Notes: generated from the letters alone by a model not told the origin. A stretch of 64,000 nucleotides of DNA from Alloalcanivorax xenomutans (GCF_900217905.1 NZ_OBMO01000010.1:1-64000); one strand, 5' to 3'; counted from the first letter of the stretch, positions 38,706 through 47,150 are shown. Translations and numbers: made by a program.

Positions 38706-39244
38706 GGCGCTTTCTCCCATTCACGTCGCGACATGGCCGCCAACAACGGCACCACCGCCGCCCAGAGCAGCGCATAACATAATGCCAACGGTAGCCAGCC
38801 CAGCGGCGCGCTCGCTGCCCCAAGCCGGATCCCCATGCTCACCGAGACCACACCTCCCACCGCCCCCAGCATGGCGGCCCAACGCGGTCGTTGGTGCAAC
38901 CAGGCCAGTGAATAGTTAAAGCTTACCGCGAAGCCCAGCCATAAACTCCATATCCATGACGGCGGCCACCACGCGCCACCGCCTGTCGCGTAGCGCAATA
39001 ATCCGGTGAGCATCAACAGCGGCTCCACCAAAACGCAGCCCAGGGCACCGGCCAACAACAGTCTTGAATCCGACCGCCAATTCCTCTCCAGCGCCCAGAG
39101 CAGCACCAGCATCACCATCACGACGCTCCAAGCCGGAACCGCCCATTGACGCACGGCCCCGATCACCGCCACCGGCCATAACGCCTGCAACCCAATAAAG
39201 TTAACCGCTGTCGCGGCAAACGCGCGATTCATGTGTGGCAGCAT
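38702..39244 (-). CDS. DUF2878 membrane protein
   Basis: A 180-residue membrane protein with five or six helices. The segments NFIGLQALWPVAVIGA (N-terminal) and PSWIWSLWLGFAVSFNYSLAWLHQRP fit DUF2878, a family that recurs in cfa/DUF1365/photolyase clusters; function unknown. It is first in a four-gene minus-strand operon ending with the kinase. I prefer the ATG at 39244 (GAAGAG 6 bases upstream); an ATG at 39232 is in frame without such a site. It is divergent from the lipoprotein gene, with only 92 bases between the two starts, so the promoters must be back to back or overlap. Confidence 0.72.
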   Translation of the reverse strand: MLPHMNRAFAATAVNFIGLQALWPVAVIGAVRQWAVPAWSVVMVMLVLLWALERNWRSDSRLLLAGALGCVLVEPLLMLTGLLRYATGGGAWWPPSWIWSLWLGFAVSFNYSLAWLHQRPRWAAMLGAVGGVVSVSMGIRLGAASAPLGWLPLALCYALLWAAVVPLLAAMSRREWEKAP

Positions 39245-39336
39245 CACCCACTCTTCGTCAACGGCTCGTGAACCGGCCTCACAGCGGATTCACAACCACC
39301 ATGAAAGAGTGGCGACCATGTACCGAGGAGATCCCC

Positions 39337-39897
39337 ATGACGCGCTTCCTGTGGCCCATCGCCGCTATAACGTTTCTGTCCGTCACCGGCTGTTTCCACA
39401 CCCCCGAATCTCCGGGTTATTCTCATCTCTACGAGCAGGCTCTGGCGCAAAAGCGTGGTGTGGCGTCCCCGCCACCGGCGGCACTGGAGCGTTTTATAGC
39501 ACTCTACTCCCCGATCAACGCCGACTATATCCGGGAACATCTGGATGAGGTCTATGCGGAGCAGATTTATTTCAACGATACTCTCGCCACTTTCTATCGA
39601 CGTGATGAACTCAAGAAACATATGCTGAAAACCGCCGGCCGGCTTGATGAGATGAAACTCTATGTTCGCAAGATCTGGCGGGATGAGGATGATGTTTTTC
39701 TGCAATGGATCATGGAAACCCATTTCAAGATTCTTGGTCGAAATCGCAGCTCACGTACTATTGGCATCTCTCAGCTTCGCTTCAATCGGCAGGGCCAGGT
39801 CATTTTCCATCAGGATTTTTGGGACAGCAGCCAGGGGCTCGACCAGCATCTACCGATTATTGGCACACTGACGCGGACATTACGGGAGCACCCCTGA
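39337..39897 (+). CDS. Lipoprotein with NTF2-like (SnoaL) domain
   Basis: A 186-residue protein with a lipoprotein signal (lipobox LSVTGC, Cys about residue 19), so it should be anchored in the membrane by its N-terminus. The rest (about 45-170) fits an NTF2-like fold: ALERFIALYSPINADYIREHL, YAEQIYFNDTLATFYRRDELKKHM, then paired strands ending GQVIFHQDFWD. Such domains recur as 'nuclear transport factor 2' proteins in cfa/photolyase clusters. The ATG at 39337 has GAGGAG 7 bases upstream. The stop overlaps the next start (TGATG). Confidence 0.72.
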   Translation: MTRFLWPIAAITFLSVTGCFHTPESPGYSHLYEQALAQKRGVASPPPAALERFIALYSPINADYIREHLDEVYAEQIYFNDTLATFYRRDELKKHMLKTAGRLDEMKLYVRKIWRDEDDVFLQWIMETHFKILGRNRSSRTIGISQLRFNRQGQVIFHQDFWDSSQGLDQHLPIIGTLTRTLREHP

Positions 39898-40430
39898 TGT
39901 GGCGACGCTTCCGGAAGTCCACTGTCATGTTCGCCGTGGTGCTTTGCCCAATCCTCAGCGCCACTGTTGGCGCGCGGCCATTCGATACCATGCCAGTCTG
40001 CTCCCAAGCCGAGGTAAAGGCACTCCGATTCATTACCGTTGGCCGGGCTTCCCTGCATCGGCCCGATTGCAACACCACATCCCCGTTGTCAGCGCCACTT
40101 CGCCTTGACTTCACGTATTACCGGGAAATCCCCGGTGATGCCTTCGCCAAAGCAGCTCGCAAGATCATCAAACGCAACCTTCCCGCTGTCGCCTTTAAGC
40201 GTCTGGCGTCACGCATAGACGCTTTCAATGCTGCCTATCAAACGATTCAGGAAGGCGACCGTTATAGCCTTGATTACCATGCCGATGGCACCCTCGTTCT
40301 TCTCCTTAACGGCGAAGCCGTGGCGAGGGAAAAGGGCGACGACTTCGCTAGCGCCTATCTTTCCATCTGGTTTGGTGAACGTCCTTACTTCGATGCACTT
40401 AAAGCCGCGCTTATGGATGTCGGCTCCTGA
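39897..40430 (+). CDS. Exported chalcone-isomerase-like protein
   Basis: A 177-residue protein with a signal peptide (about 1-26, SATVGA). The mature part resembles bacterial chalcone-isomerase-like domains (Chalcone_3): LDFTYYREIPGDAFAKAA, GDRYSLDYHADGTLVLLLNGEAV and FASAYLSIWFGERPYFDALKAALM, a pattern shared with fatty-acid-binding CHI-fold proteins. It may bind fatty acids in the periplasm; catalysis is unlikely. Translationally coupled to the lipoprotein gene, GGGAG upstream. It overlaps the convergent cfa gene by 20 bases. A Cys pair (PVCSQ and PDCNT) may form a disulfide. Confidence 0.72.
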   Translation: MWRRFRKSTVMFAVVLCPILSATVGARPFDTMPVCSQAEVKALRFITVGRASLHRPDCNTTSPLSAPLRLDFTYYREIPGDAFAKAARKIIKRNLPAVAFKRLASRIDAFNAAYQTIQEGDRYSLDYHADGTLVLLLNGEAVAREKGDDFASAYLSIWFGERPYFDALKAALMDVGS

Positions 40431-41667
40431 GGGGATTCACCTCATCCCGATATTGCTCCCCGATAGCCACCAGATGCACGGTGCTGATGGCTCTCTCCAA
40501 AAAGGCGCCCTGACAGTAACAAAGATAGTAGTTCCACATTCGACAGAAGCGCTCATCGAACCCCATCTCACTGATCTTCGGCAAGGCGGACACAAAGCGC
40601 TCCCGCCAATGCCCCAGGGTACGGGCGTAGTCCAGGCCAATATCGTGCAATGCCACCGGGACCAGGCGAGTATGGCGGCGCAAAGCGTCACACATCACCG
40701 TGACCGACGGTAGAAAGCCGCCGGGGAAAATGTACCGCTTTATGAAATCCACATTATCCCGCGCGTACTCATAGCGTTGCTCGGGCACCGTGATCGCCTG
40801 CAGGAGCAGCATTCCGTCCGGCTTGAGGAGGTGATCCAAGATTCTGAAGTATCCGCTCAGGTATTGATGCCCCACCGCCTCGACCATCTCCACGGAGACC
40901 ACGCGATCATAAGTGCCGGTCAGTTCCCGATAATCGCGCTCCAGCACTTCAATGCGGTTTTCCAGGCCGGCCTTTTTTATTTCCTCACGAGCGTAATATG
41001 CCTGTTCCCGGGACAGTGTCGTGGTCGTTACCCGGACGCCATAATGACGAGCGGCATATATCGCCAATCCGCCCCAGCCGGTACCGATCTCCAGCAAGTG
41101 CATGCCTTCGCGCAGACGCAGGCGGCGGCAGATCAGATCCAGTTTATGCAATGCGGCGGTTTCCAGGTCCGCCTCCGGGTCGGGGTAGATAGCGCTGGAG
41201 TACATCATGCGTGCATCCAGAAACAGAGAAAAAAACGCATTGCCCAGATCGTAATGGGCGGCGATGTTACGGCGCGATCCGTTCACGGAATTACGATTGG
41301 CGAAGTGCAGGGCCTTCAACAGCGGCTTGGCCAGTAGTGCCGTCCCGCTTTCCAGTGACCGGATGACGTTCACGTTGGCCGCGAAATAGCGCATCACCGC
41401 CACCAGATCGGGGCTATCCCAACCACCATCCATATACGCTTCCGCTGCCCCCAGCGCACCGCCGGTCATCATCCGGCGATAGCAGTCCCAGTCGGAAATA
41501 TGCAGGCAAGCATCGCCGTTGCCGAAGCGCACCAGAGCACCATCCGGCTCATAAAGAGAAAGACCACCGGCAGGCAGAGCCGCCAGCCGCCTGTGCACCA
41601 GCTTGCGCGCCACTCTCTGCAGCCAGGTCGGATGTCGCATCGTCAATGCCTTATCCGCGTCCATCAT
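40411..41667 (-). CDS. Cyclopropane-fatty-acyl-phospholipid synthase family protein
   Basis: A 418-residue full-length CFA synthase-like methyltransferase. N-terminal lipid-binding domain (1-120), then SRRNIAAHYDLGNAFFSLFLD (131-151), MMYSSAIY, the SAM site HLLEIGTGWGGLAIYAA (190-206) and VVSVEMVEAVGHQYL. It methylates or cyclopropanates double bonds in phospholipid acyl chains. Relatives in light or singlet-oxygen regulons include UfaM of furan fatty acid synthesis, so a plain cyclopropane product is not certain. The gene overlaps DUF1365 by 17 bases and is the last of the LitR-led operon. Confidence 0.88.
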   Translation of the reverse strand: MMDADKALTMRHPTWLQRVARKLVHRRLAALPAGGLSLYEPDGALVRFGNGDACLHISDWDCYRRMMTGGALGAAEAYMDGGWDSPDLVAVMRYFAANVNVIRSLESGTALLAKPLLKALHFANRNSVNGSRRNIAAHYDLGNAFFSLFLDARMMYSSAIYPDPEADLETAALHKLDLICRRLRLREGMHLLEIGTGWGGLAIYAARHYGVRVTTTTLSREQAYYAREEIKKAGLENRIEVLERDYRELTGTYDRVVSVEMVEAVGHQYLSGYFRILDHLLKPDGMLLLQAITVPEQRYEYARDNVDFIKRYIFPGGFLPSVTVMCDALRRHTRLVPVALHDIGLDYARTLGHWRERFVSALPKISEMGFDERFCRMWNYYLCYCQGAFLERAISTVHLVAIGEQYRDEVNPLRSRHP

Positions 41668-42436
41668 GGCTGTTTTCCTCTTCTCTCAACTCACTTCGCC
41701 CGGGATGGGCGTGAAACGGCACCCCTTTTCGCCATAACTTCCAGGCCTGCCAGTAGATGCCCGCCATGGTCCTCAGACTCTGCGCGCCAAAGCGGTAAAT
41801 GATCCTCGCCATGGCACCGGCATCGGCGTCGAGCATGCGCATGTTCAAGCCAGCGGCAAACACGACCCGATCATCGTCACGGTCTTCCAACGTTAAGCGC
41901 AGATCGGGAAACAACGCGTGAAGACACCAGTGATAACGCAGTGCCATGGGTAAGAATGGAGAAACATGGAAGGTCTTGTCGTGACAGGCGGTCTGGCCTT
42001 GCGCGGCGGAGATCAACGGCAGCGGGTAAAAATACCGTTCATGCCAGGGCGTATTCCTCACCTCCGCCAGCATCGCCGCGGGGCGATCAGCGCCAGGAGG
42101 AAAGTGTATATACAGCACCAGTGGATTGAACACAGCGCCGAAAGTGCGCCATTGTCCCAGCATGAAGACCCGGCCCGACGACCAGTCGAGCCCATGTATC
42201 AGAGCCTGTTCACGTACTTTTTCTCCCAGCGGCCGGTCCCGGCCATCGACAAAGTCCCGGTCCCGGAATGTCACCGGGCGCCAGCGCCGCCCCCACAACT
42301 TCTGCCGCCGCAACAGCCGATCCGGTTCGTCCACATTGCACCACACCAGCCATAGCGGATACTGGAAGGCATGCGCCACCGGCTCCGGGCGACGGTGCCA
42401 GACGTGGCCGCGAGCCAGCGCGAAATCCGGAATCAT
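41651..42436 (-). CDS. DUF1365 family protein
   Basis: A 261-residue soluble protein of DUF1365. Typical segments are RGHVWHRRPEPVAHAFQYPLWLVW at the N-terminus, RVFMLGQWRTFGAVFNPLVLYIHF in the middle and TACHDKTFHVSPFLPMALRYHW. The family almost always sits between a FAD-dependent oxidoreductase and a CFA-type methyltransferase, as here, so it probably takes part in modification of acyl chains; the biochemical role is not established. It overlaps both neighbours (4 and 17 bases), so the three genes are translationally coupled. Confidence 0.88.
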   Translation of the reverse strand: MIPDFALARGHVWHRRPEPVAHAFQYPLWLVWCNVDEPDRLLRRQKLWGRRWRPVTFRDRDFVDGRDRPLGEKVREQALIHGLDWSSGRVFMLGQWRTFGAVFNPLVLYIHFPPGADRPAAMLAEVRNTPWHERYFYPLPLISAAQGQTACHDKTFHVSPFLPMALRYHWCLHALFPDLRLTLEDRDDDRVVFAAGLNMRMLDADAGAMARIIYRFGAQSLRTMAGIYWQAWKLWRKGVPFHAHPGRSELREEENSHDGRG

Positions 42437-43698
42437 GGATTCCCCCCGCAGCGGTCAAGCCCCTCAACCACGTCCAGAGCCGATACCACCCCGTCCTCGT
42501 GGAAGCCATTACGGCACCAGGCGCCGCAAAACCAGGTTCGCCGCTTGCCGTTGCGCTGCAAAAGACGCTGGCGTGCGACGAGCCCTTCCGGGGTGAACAC
42601 TGGATGGCGAAATACCTGGCGGTGCAACACCGCTTCCTCGCGAATCCGGTCGCCCGCGTTCAGTGTCACACAGAATGTTTCCGGCGAAGTCAGCCCTTGC
42701 AGCAGGTTCATGTTGTAGGTCACTTGCACCGGTTCGGTATCACCCGCTTTCCCCAACAATGCGTTCCAACTGGACCAGGCCCGCCGCCGGCGGGGCAACA
42801 AGCGGGTATCGGTATGCAGCACCACATCATTGGCCTGATAGCGCAACGCATCCAGGCATGTCTTCTCCAGCGGGTCCGCATCCTCCAGTATTCTCGACAC
42901 CTGGTCGCTGTGACACGCAAGAATTACCTGATCGAAGCGGCGACATCTTTCTTCCCCCGCCAGCTTCAGGCCCACCCCTGTGGCATCGCGGCGTACCGAT
43001 ACCACCGGGCGCCCGGTAACCCATTGCGCCGGACATGTTGAACACAACGCTCGCACGTAGCTGCGGGAGCCGCCTGGGATAACGTACCATTGCGGCCGAC
43101 CGCGCAATGACAGTAAGCCGTGATGCTCAAAGAAACGCACGAAAAAGCGGACCGGGAAAGCCTCCATTTGCGCCAGCGAGCAAGACCAGATGGCACCGCC
43201 CATGGGTAGAATGTAGTGCCGCCGGAAAGCATCGCTGTAACCGCGTTCCCGCAAGAACGCCCCCAGTGGTTGTTCGCCTCCCGGCTCGGCCAGCAACGCC
43301 GGAGCCTCCCGATTGAAGCGCAGGATGTCACGCAACAGGTTCCAGTGCCGGGGGCGAGCCAGGTTGGCGCGCTGTGCAAAGAACCCTCCCAGGCCATCAC
43401 CGCAATATTCCAGCCCGGTGTGCGAATCGGACACCGCGAACCCCATGCGGGTCGGTTGGCGCCCTATTCCCAGCAAGGTCAGCAAGGCTTCAAAATTCGG
43501 GTAAGTACGGTCATTGAATACGATAAAACCCATGTCCACTGCGTAATCACCGTGGTCACGGCGCACGTCCACGGTATAAGTGTGTCCGCCCAATTGCACT
43601 TCCGCTTCGAAAACCGTGACCTGATGACGGGCACCGAGGTACCAGGCCGCGGTCAATCCGGCAATGCCGCCGCCGACAATGGCAATACTCTGACTCAT
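42433..43698 (-). CDS. FAD/NAD(P)-binding oxidoreductase (amine-oxidase-like)
   Basis: A 421-residue flavoprotein. The dinucleotide-binding motif is IAIVGGGIAGLTAAWYLG (about 5-22), followed by the ribose-binding VTVFEAEVQLGGHTYTVDV and the conserved YAVDMGFIVFNDRTYPNF that defines this cfa-linked branch of the amine oxidase/phytoene-desaturase group. Later segments are VILACHSDQVSRIL and TYNMNLLQGL. It may dehydrogenate or isomerise the acyl chain for or after methylation; UfaD, the desaturase of furan fatty acid synthesis, is a possible functional analogue (hypothesis). It overlaps phrB and DUF1365 by 4 bases each. Confidence 0.85.
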   Translation of the reverse strand: MSQSIAIVGGGIAGLTAAWYLGARHQVTVFEAEVQLGGHTYTVDVRRDHGDYAVDMGFIVFNDRTYPNFEALLTLLGIGRQPTRMGFAVSDSHTGLEYCGDGLGGFFAQRANLARPRHWNLLRDILRFNREAPALLAEPGGEQPLGAFLRERGYSDAFRRHYILPMGGAIWSCSLAQMEAFPVRFFVRFFEHHGLLSLRGRPQWYVIPGGSRSYVRALCSTCPAQWVTGRPVVSVRRDATGVGLKLAGEERCRRFDQVILACHSDQVSRILEDADPLEKTCLDALRYQANDVVLHTDTRLLPRRRRAWSSWNALLGKAGDTEPVQVTYNMNLLQGLTSPETFCVTLNAGDRIREEAVLHRQVFRHPVFTPEGLVARQRLLQRNGKRRTWFCGAWCRNGFHEDGVVSALDVVEGLDRCGGNP

Positions 43699-45140
43699 GC
43701 CTTACGCTCCCCGGCCTGCTGGCTCCAAGCGTCACGCGCGGCACGAAACGCCGCTTCCACACGTTGCTTGACCCCCTCATGTGGCACCAACGGAGGCGGA
43801 TAGTCCCCGGTCAGTAATGGCTGCTTCCAGGGTTCATGGATAGCGTTGTTATCAAGCTCCGCCAGCTCGGTGACATAGCGGGCGATAAAACGCCCTTCCG
43901 GATCGAACCGCCGGCTCTGCCGCACCGGGCTGAAGACCCGGAAATAAGGCGCCGCGTCGGTGCCGGTGGACGCGCTCCATTGCCAGCCGCCGTTGTTGGC
44001 GGCGAAGTCTCCATCAATCAGATGTTGCATGAAAAACCGCTCCCCCCTTCGCCAGTCAATAAACAGATGCTTGGTCAGAAACATGGCGGTCAGCATGCGC
44101 AGGCGATTATGCATCCACCCGGTGCTCACCAGTTGCCGCATCGCCGCGTCGACCAGCGGATAGCCGGTACGCCCATTACACCAGGCTGCAAAATGCGCTT
44201 CATTGTCATTCCAACGCAGCAGCCGCGTTTCCGGACGGAATGGCGCCCCCTTCGCCAATGCCGGAAACCGGTGCAGAATTTGCCGGTAAAAATCCCGCCA
44301 CGCCAGCTCGCCGATCCAGGTCACCGCGCCTTCCCTGGCCGCCGGATCCCGCATCGCCATTCGCGCCGCCCGCCACGCCTCCGCCGGTGCCAGGGTGCCG
44401 GCGGACAACGCCACCGACAGTTCACTGGTGGCCGTCTCCGCGGGCACATCACGCAACCTCTTGTAATCGCCGATATGCTCCTCAACGAACACCTTCAACC
44501 GCCGCACGGCGGCGTCTTCTCCTGGCAGCCAGAGTGCTCTCGGCGCCTGCCCGAGCGACAGCGCCGATAGCGCCCCGTCCACCGTGTCATGCCCGACAAA
44601 GCGGCCCCGCCGTCTCGGCCAGCGCGGCGCCTCCGCCACTTGTGGACCGTATTCTTCCATCCACTGATCCCAGCGTCGCTTGTACGCCGTGAAGACCGTG
44701 TAAGGGGTACCTTTGCCCGTGTTCAAGGATCTTGGCGGCACCAGAACGCCATCGTCGAAGCCATGGATACGGACCCCTTCCGCCTCCAGTTCGCGCGCGA
44801 CGGCCCGATCCCGGTTCAGTTCATTCAGCGGGTACTCGCGGTTGCAAAACACATCGGTAATGTTGTGTTGGCGAACAAAGTCCGTCACCACCCCCACCGT
44901 GCCCTCAAAGTCACCGCCGTCGATCACATGCAGATCAACGCCACGCGAGGCCAGCGTATGTCCCAGCTCCAGCAGACTCTCCAATACGTACCAGCGGCGC
45001 AGCGGCGCAACCCCGTGCCGGTCCCATTGACCCGGACACAATACATACAAGGCGATCACCGGCTCACCAGCCGCCAATGCCCGCTGCAGGGGGGTGTGAC
45101 TGTGACATCGCAGATCGTTACGGAACCAGATCAGACGCAT
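43695..45140 (-). CDS. phrB: Deoxyribodipyrimidine photolyase (class I CPD)
   Basis: A 481-residue light-driven DNA repair flavoprotein. The N-terminal antenna-binding domain begins MRLIWFRNDLRCHSHTPLQRAL. The C-terminal FAD domain (about 200-470) contains WIGELAWRDFYRQILHRFP, GRTGYPLVDAAMRQL, TGWMHNRLRMLTAMFLTKHLFIDWR and NNGGWQWSASTGTDAAPYFRVFSP. These are class I CPD photolyase hallmarks, including the flavin-reducing tryptophans. It is placed directly after a MerR regulator of the LitR type, with a 23-base overlap, as in known light-inducible operons. Confidence 0.94.
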   Translation of the reverse strand: MRLIWFRNDLRCHSHTPLQRALAAGEPVIALYVLCPGQWDRHGVAPLRRWYVLESLLELGHTLASRGVDLHVIDGGDFEGTVGVVTDFVRQHNITDVFCNREYPLNELNRDRAVARELEAEGVRIHGFDDGVLVPPRSLNTGKGTPYTVFTAYKRRWDQWMEEYGPQVAEAPRWPRRRGRFVGHDTVDGALSALSLGQAPRALWLPGEDAAVRRLKVFVEEHIGDYKRLRDVPAETATSELSVALSAGTLAPAEAWRAARMAMRDPAAREGAVTWIGELAWRDFYRQILHRFPALAKGAPFRPETRLLRWNDNEAHFAAWCNGRTGYPLVDAAMRQLVSTGWMHNRLRMLTAMFLTKHLFIDWRRGERFFMQHLIDGDFAANNGGWQWSASTGTDAAPYFRVFSPVRQSRRFDPEGRFIARYVTELAELDNNAIHEPWKQPLLTGDYPPPLVPHEGVKQRVEAAFRAARDAWSQQAGERKA

Positions 45141-46002
45141 GGTCCGCCCTCCCCGCCGCCATGGTCGCCGACCAATCGCTCATCGCCCCGGCCACTTCGG
45201 CGAAACCGCCCGGGCAGCGCGTCAGCCACTCCGGTGTGCGTAACTCCCCGGTCAGAGCCGGCCCGCAGCACCATAGCGCGAGCCCGGAATCCGGCATGCG
45301 CTCGGGCCACAACCGGTTACTCTGTCGTCTCCCGGGGTGCTCCCCGAGCACCCAGAGCAAGCCGTCCAAATGGGAATGGCTCAACCAGGCCCCGAGCTCC
45401 GCGCCCGCCACCGGCAGCACCAAAGTCCATACCGGCACTTCTGACAAAGCGGCCTGAAACATCGCCGGCAGGGGATCCCCCACCGCCATCACCAGCCAGC
45501 CGTGTTGACGGCGACTGGGAGCGGCCGCCAACAGTGGGCCGGACAATTTCTGCCGCAAAAAGCTGTCAAACAGGGCACGGGCGGCAATACGTCCCGGCAT
45601 TTGCAGATGCGACCGCAACGGCTCACACCAGCCGTTCACTACCTGCTCCAGTGGGTAGTCACCGGTCAGCCGGCGGAACAACTGTTCCAGTCGGCGGACG
45701 TTGAGGTCATCCAGAGCCACCCGGGCCTCTTCCATGGCCTGGTGCCAAGGCCCCGTCACCGCCCCGGGGGCCTCTCCCCGCTCCAGCACAGCACGTACCT
45801 GACTGATCGGCAGCCCCCGGTCGAGCCAGGCGAGAATAGAGCGGATGCGGGCCACGTCCGCTTCGTTGTATCGGCGATGTCCCCGCTCTGTCCGGGCCGG
45901 ACGGATCAATCCGTAGCGCCGCTCCCAGGCCCTCAACGTCACCGGGTTCACACCGCAACGCCGGCTCACCGCCTGGATCGTCAGCCTCTCTTTCGTGTTC
46001 AT
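45118..46002 (-). CDS. MerR-family regulator, class II LitR-like
   Basis: A 294-residue regulator. MerR helix-turn-helix at residues 7-55: LTIQAVSRRCGVNPVTLRAWERRYGLIRPARTERGHRRYNEAD, the ERRYGL form shared with LitR/CarH. The C-terminal 200 residues have the helical-plus-Rossmann layout of B12-sensing LitR/CarH but lack an E/D-x-H-x-x-G cobalamin motif, so this looks like a class II LitR, the type that in Pseudomonas putida works with a LOV photoreceptor. No LOV gene is in this window. It overlaps phrB by 23 bases and the DUF523/DUF1722 gene by 4. A LitR-type operator lies upstream of its operon. Confidence 0.82.
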   Translation of the reverse strand: MNTKERLTIQAVSRRCGVNPVTLRAWERRYGLIRPARTERGHRRYNEADVARIRSILAWLDRGLPISQVRAVLERGEAPGAVTGPWHQAMEEARVALDDLNVRRLEQLFRRLTGDYPLEQVVNGWCEPLRSHLQMPGRIAARALFDSFLRQKLSGPLLAAAPSRRQHGWLVMAVGDPLPAMFQAALSEVPVWTLVLPVAGAELGAWLSHSHLDGLLWVLGEHPGRRQSNRLWPERMPDSGLALWCCGPALTGELRTPEWLTRCPGGFAEVAGAMSDWSATMAAGRADHASDLVP

Positions 46003-46970
46003 AACCGGTTCCTCAAACCCAGGGCATCCGGATACGGGCGCAGATACTCCTGGGTCGCCAGATAAGGTTGCTCCACTTTGCTCTGAGCGCCCCTCAGCAT
46101 CGTCATCGGCACAACCAGAGGAACTTCACCGCGCTGATAGGCCTCGATCTGCTGATGAATCAAGCGGCGATCCTCGGCGCTCAGCGCCTCGCGCAGAAAG
46201 CCGGTCAGGTGCAGCATGGTATTGACGTGGCTGCCACGTGACACTCGCCGCGCCAGCGCCGGCATCACCTGGGTGATGTATTCCTCCGCGATCACCGGCA
46301 GAGGCTGACGCTTGAGATCGGACAATAGCGGGCCCACCCGCCGGTAGGTGGACTGACAGTGCGCCAGCAATTGAAACTTGTGACGACGATGGAAGGCCAG
46401 CAACCCTTCCGCGGTGAGCCCACCCTCCTGCAAGCGGCACCAGTCGTCATAAACGAACACCCTCTCAACGAAGTTTTCACGCAGACCGTCGTCATTCAGC
46501 CGCCCTTCCTCCTCCAGCGGCATCAGCGGAAACCGCCCCGCCAGCGCCGCCGCGAACAGCCCGCTGGCATCCCGCCTCGCCACCTCACCATCGGCGCGAT
46601 AGACCCTTATTCGCTCCATGCCGCAACTGGGTGACTTGGCCATCAATACAAACCCTCTGAGGTGCGCGAGGTGTTCCAGCTCCTGGTCAATAAAGCTGTG
46701 CATCAGCGCGGTGAAATCCTTTTCCCCGCGCGTGGCGCGCAGCCGGATCTGACCATCGATCTCCACCAACCGCATGGCCTGACGAGGCGCGCTCATGCCA
46801 GCGCCCATCTCCGGACACAAGGAATGAAACTGGAAGTAGCGGCCCAGCACCTCCGTGCAGTAACGGGAGTGCTTATGCCCACCGTCGTGGCGTACCGGGC
46901 TGCCCAGCAGGCAGGCACTGATCCCCACGGGGATGCGTCGATCCTTGGTGTCTCCCGGATGCGCGCTCAT
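45999..46970 (-). CDS. DUF523-DUF1722 fusion protein (YbgA family)
   Basis: A 323-residue two-domain protein. The N-terminal DUF523 domain (about 10-165) has VGISACLLGSPVRHDGGHKHSRY, HSLCPEMGAGM and LMAKSPSCGMERI; its conserved cysteines may bind metal. The C-terminal DUF1722/YbgA domain (about 190-310) has LLAFHRRHKFQLLAHCQSTYRRVG. YbgA-like domains are often next to or fused with photolyases, as here. The ATG at 46970 has CGGAGCC upstream. It is first in the operon DUF523/1722, merR, phrB, FAD, DUF1365, cfa, and has the LitR-type box in its leader. Confidence 0.88.
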   Translation of the reverse strand: MSAHPGDTKDRRIPVGISACLLGSPVRHDGGHKHSRYCTEVLGRYFQFHSLCPEMGAGMSAPRQAMRLVEIDGQIRLRATRGEKDFTALMHSFIDQELEHLAHLRGFVLMAKSPSCGMERIRVYRADGEVARRDASGLFAAALAGRFPLMPLEEEGRLNDDGLRENFVERVFVYDDWCRLQEGGLTAEGLLAFHRRHKFQLLAHCQSTYRRVGPLLSDLKRQPLPVIAEEYITQVMPALARRVSRGSHVNTMLHLTGFLREALSAEDRRLIHQQIEAYQRGEVPLVVPMTMLRGAQSKVEQPYLATQEYLRPYPDALGLRNRL

Positions 46971-46998
46971 GGTTAGGCTCCGTTCGCTTTCTTTGACC

Positions 46999-47022
46999 TG
47001 TACAAGAATGCCGCTCTGTACA
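46999..47022 (-). promoter_or_regulatory. LitR-type direct-repeat operator
   Basis: TGTACA occurs twice in direct orientation with exactly 12 bases between copies (46999-47004 and 47017-47022), 29 bases before the ATG of the first operon gene. This equals the TGTACA-N12-TGTACA architecture I recall for LitR targets in Pseudomonas putida. TTGAAA lies just upstream on the minus strand as a possible -35 box. It points to autoregulation by the MerR protein encoded second in the operon. Confidence 0.65.
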
Positions 47023-47150
47023 AGTTTCAACGAGCCGTGATGAAGGCACCGTGAAGATCCGTGAACGCCACCGGTCAGGCTGACGTCGGGAGTCATTCTC
47101 GGGGTTGCGTCAGTGGCAACCCGAAGAGTGGTTACCATGGGCGTCGAACC

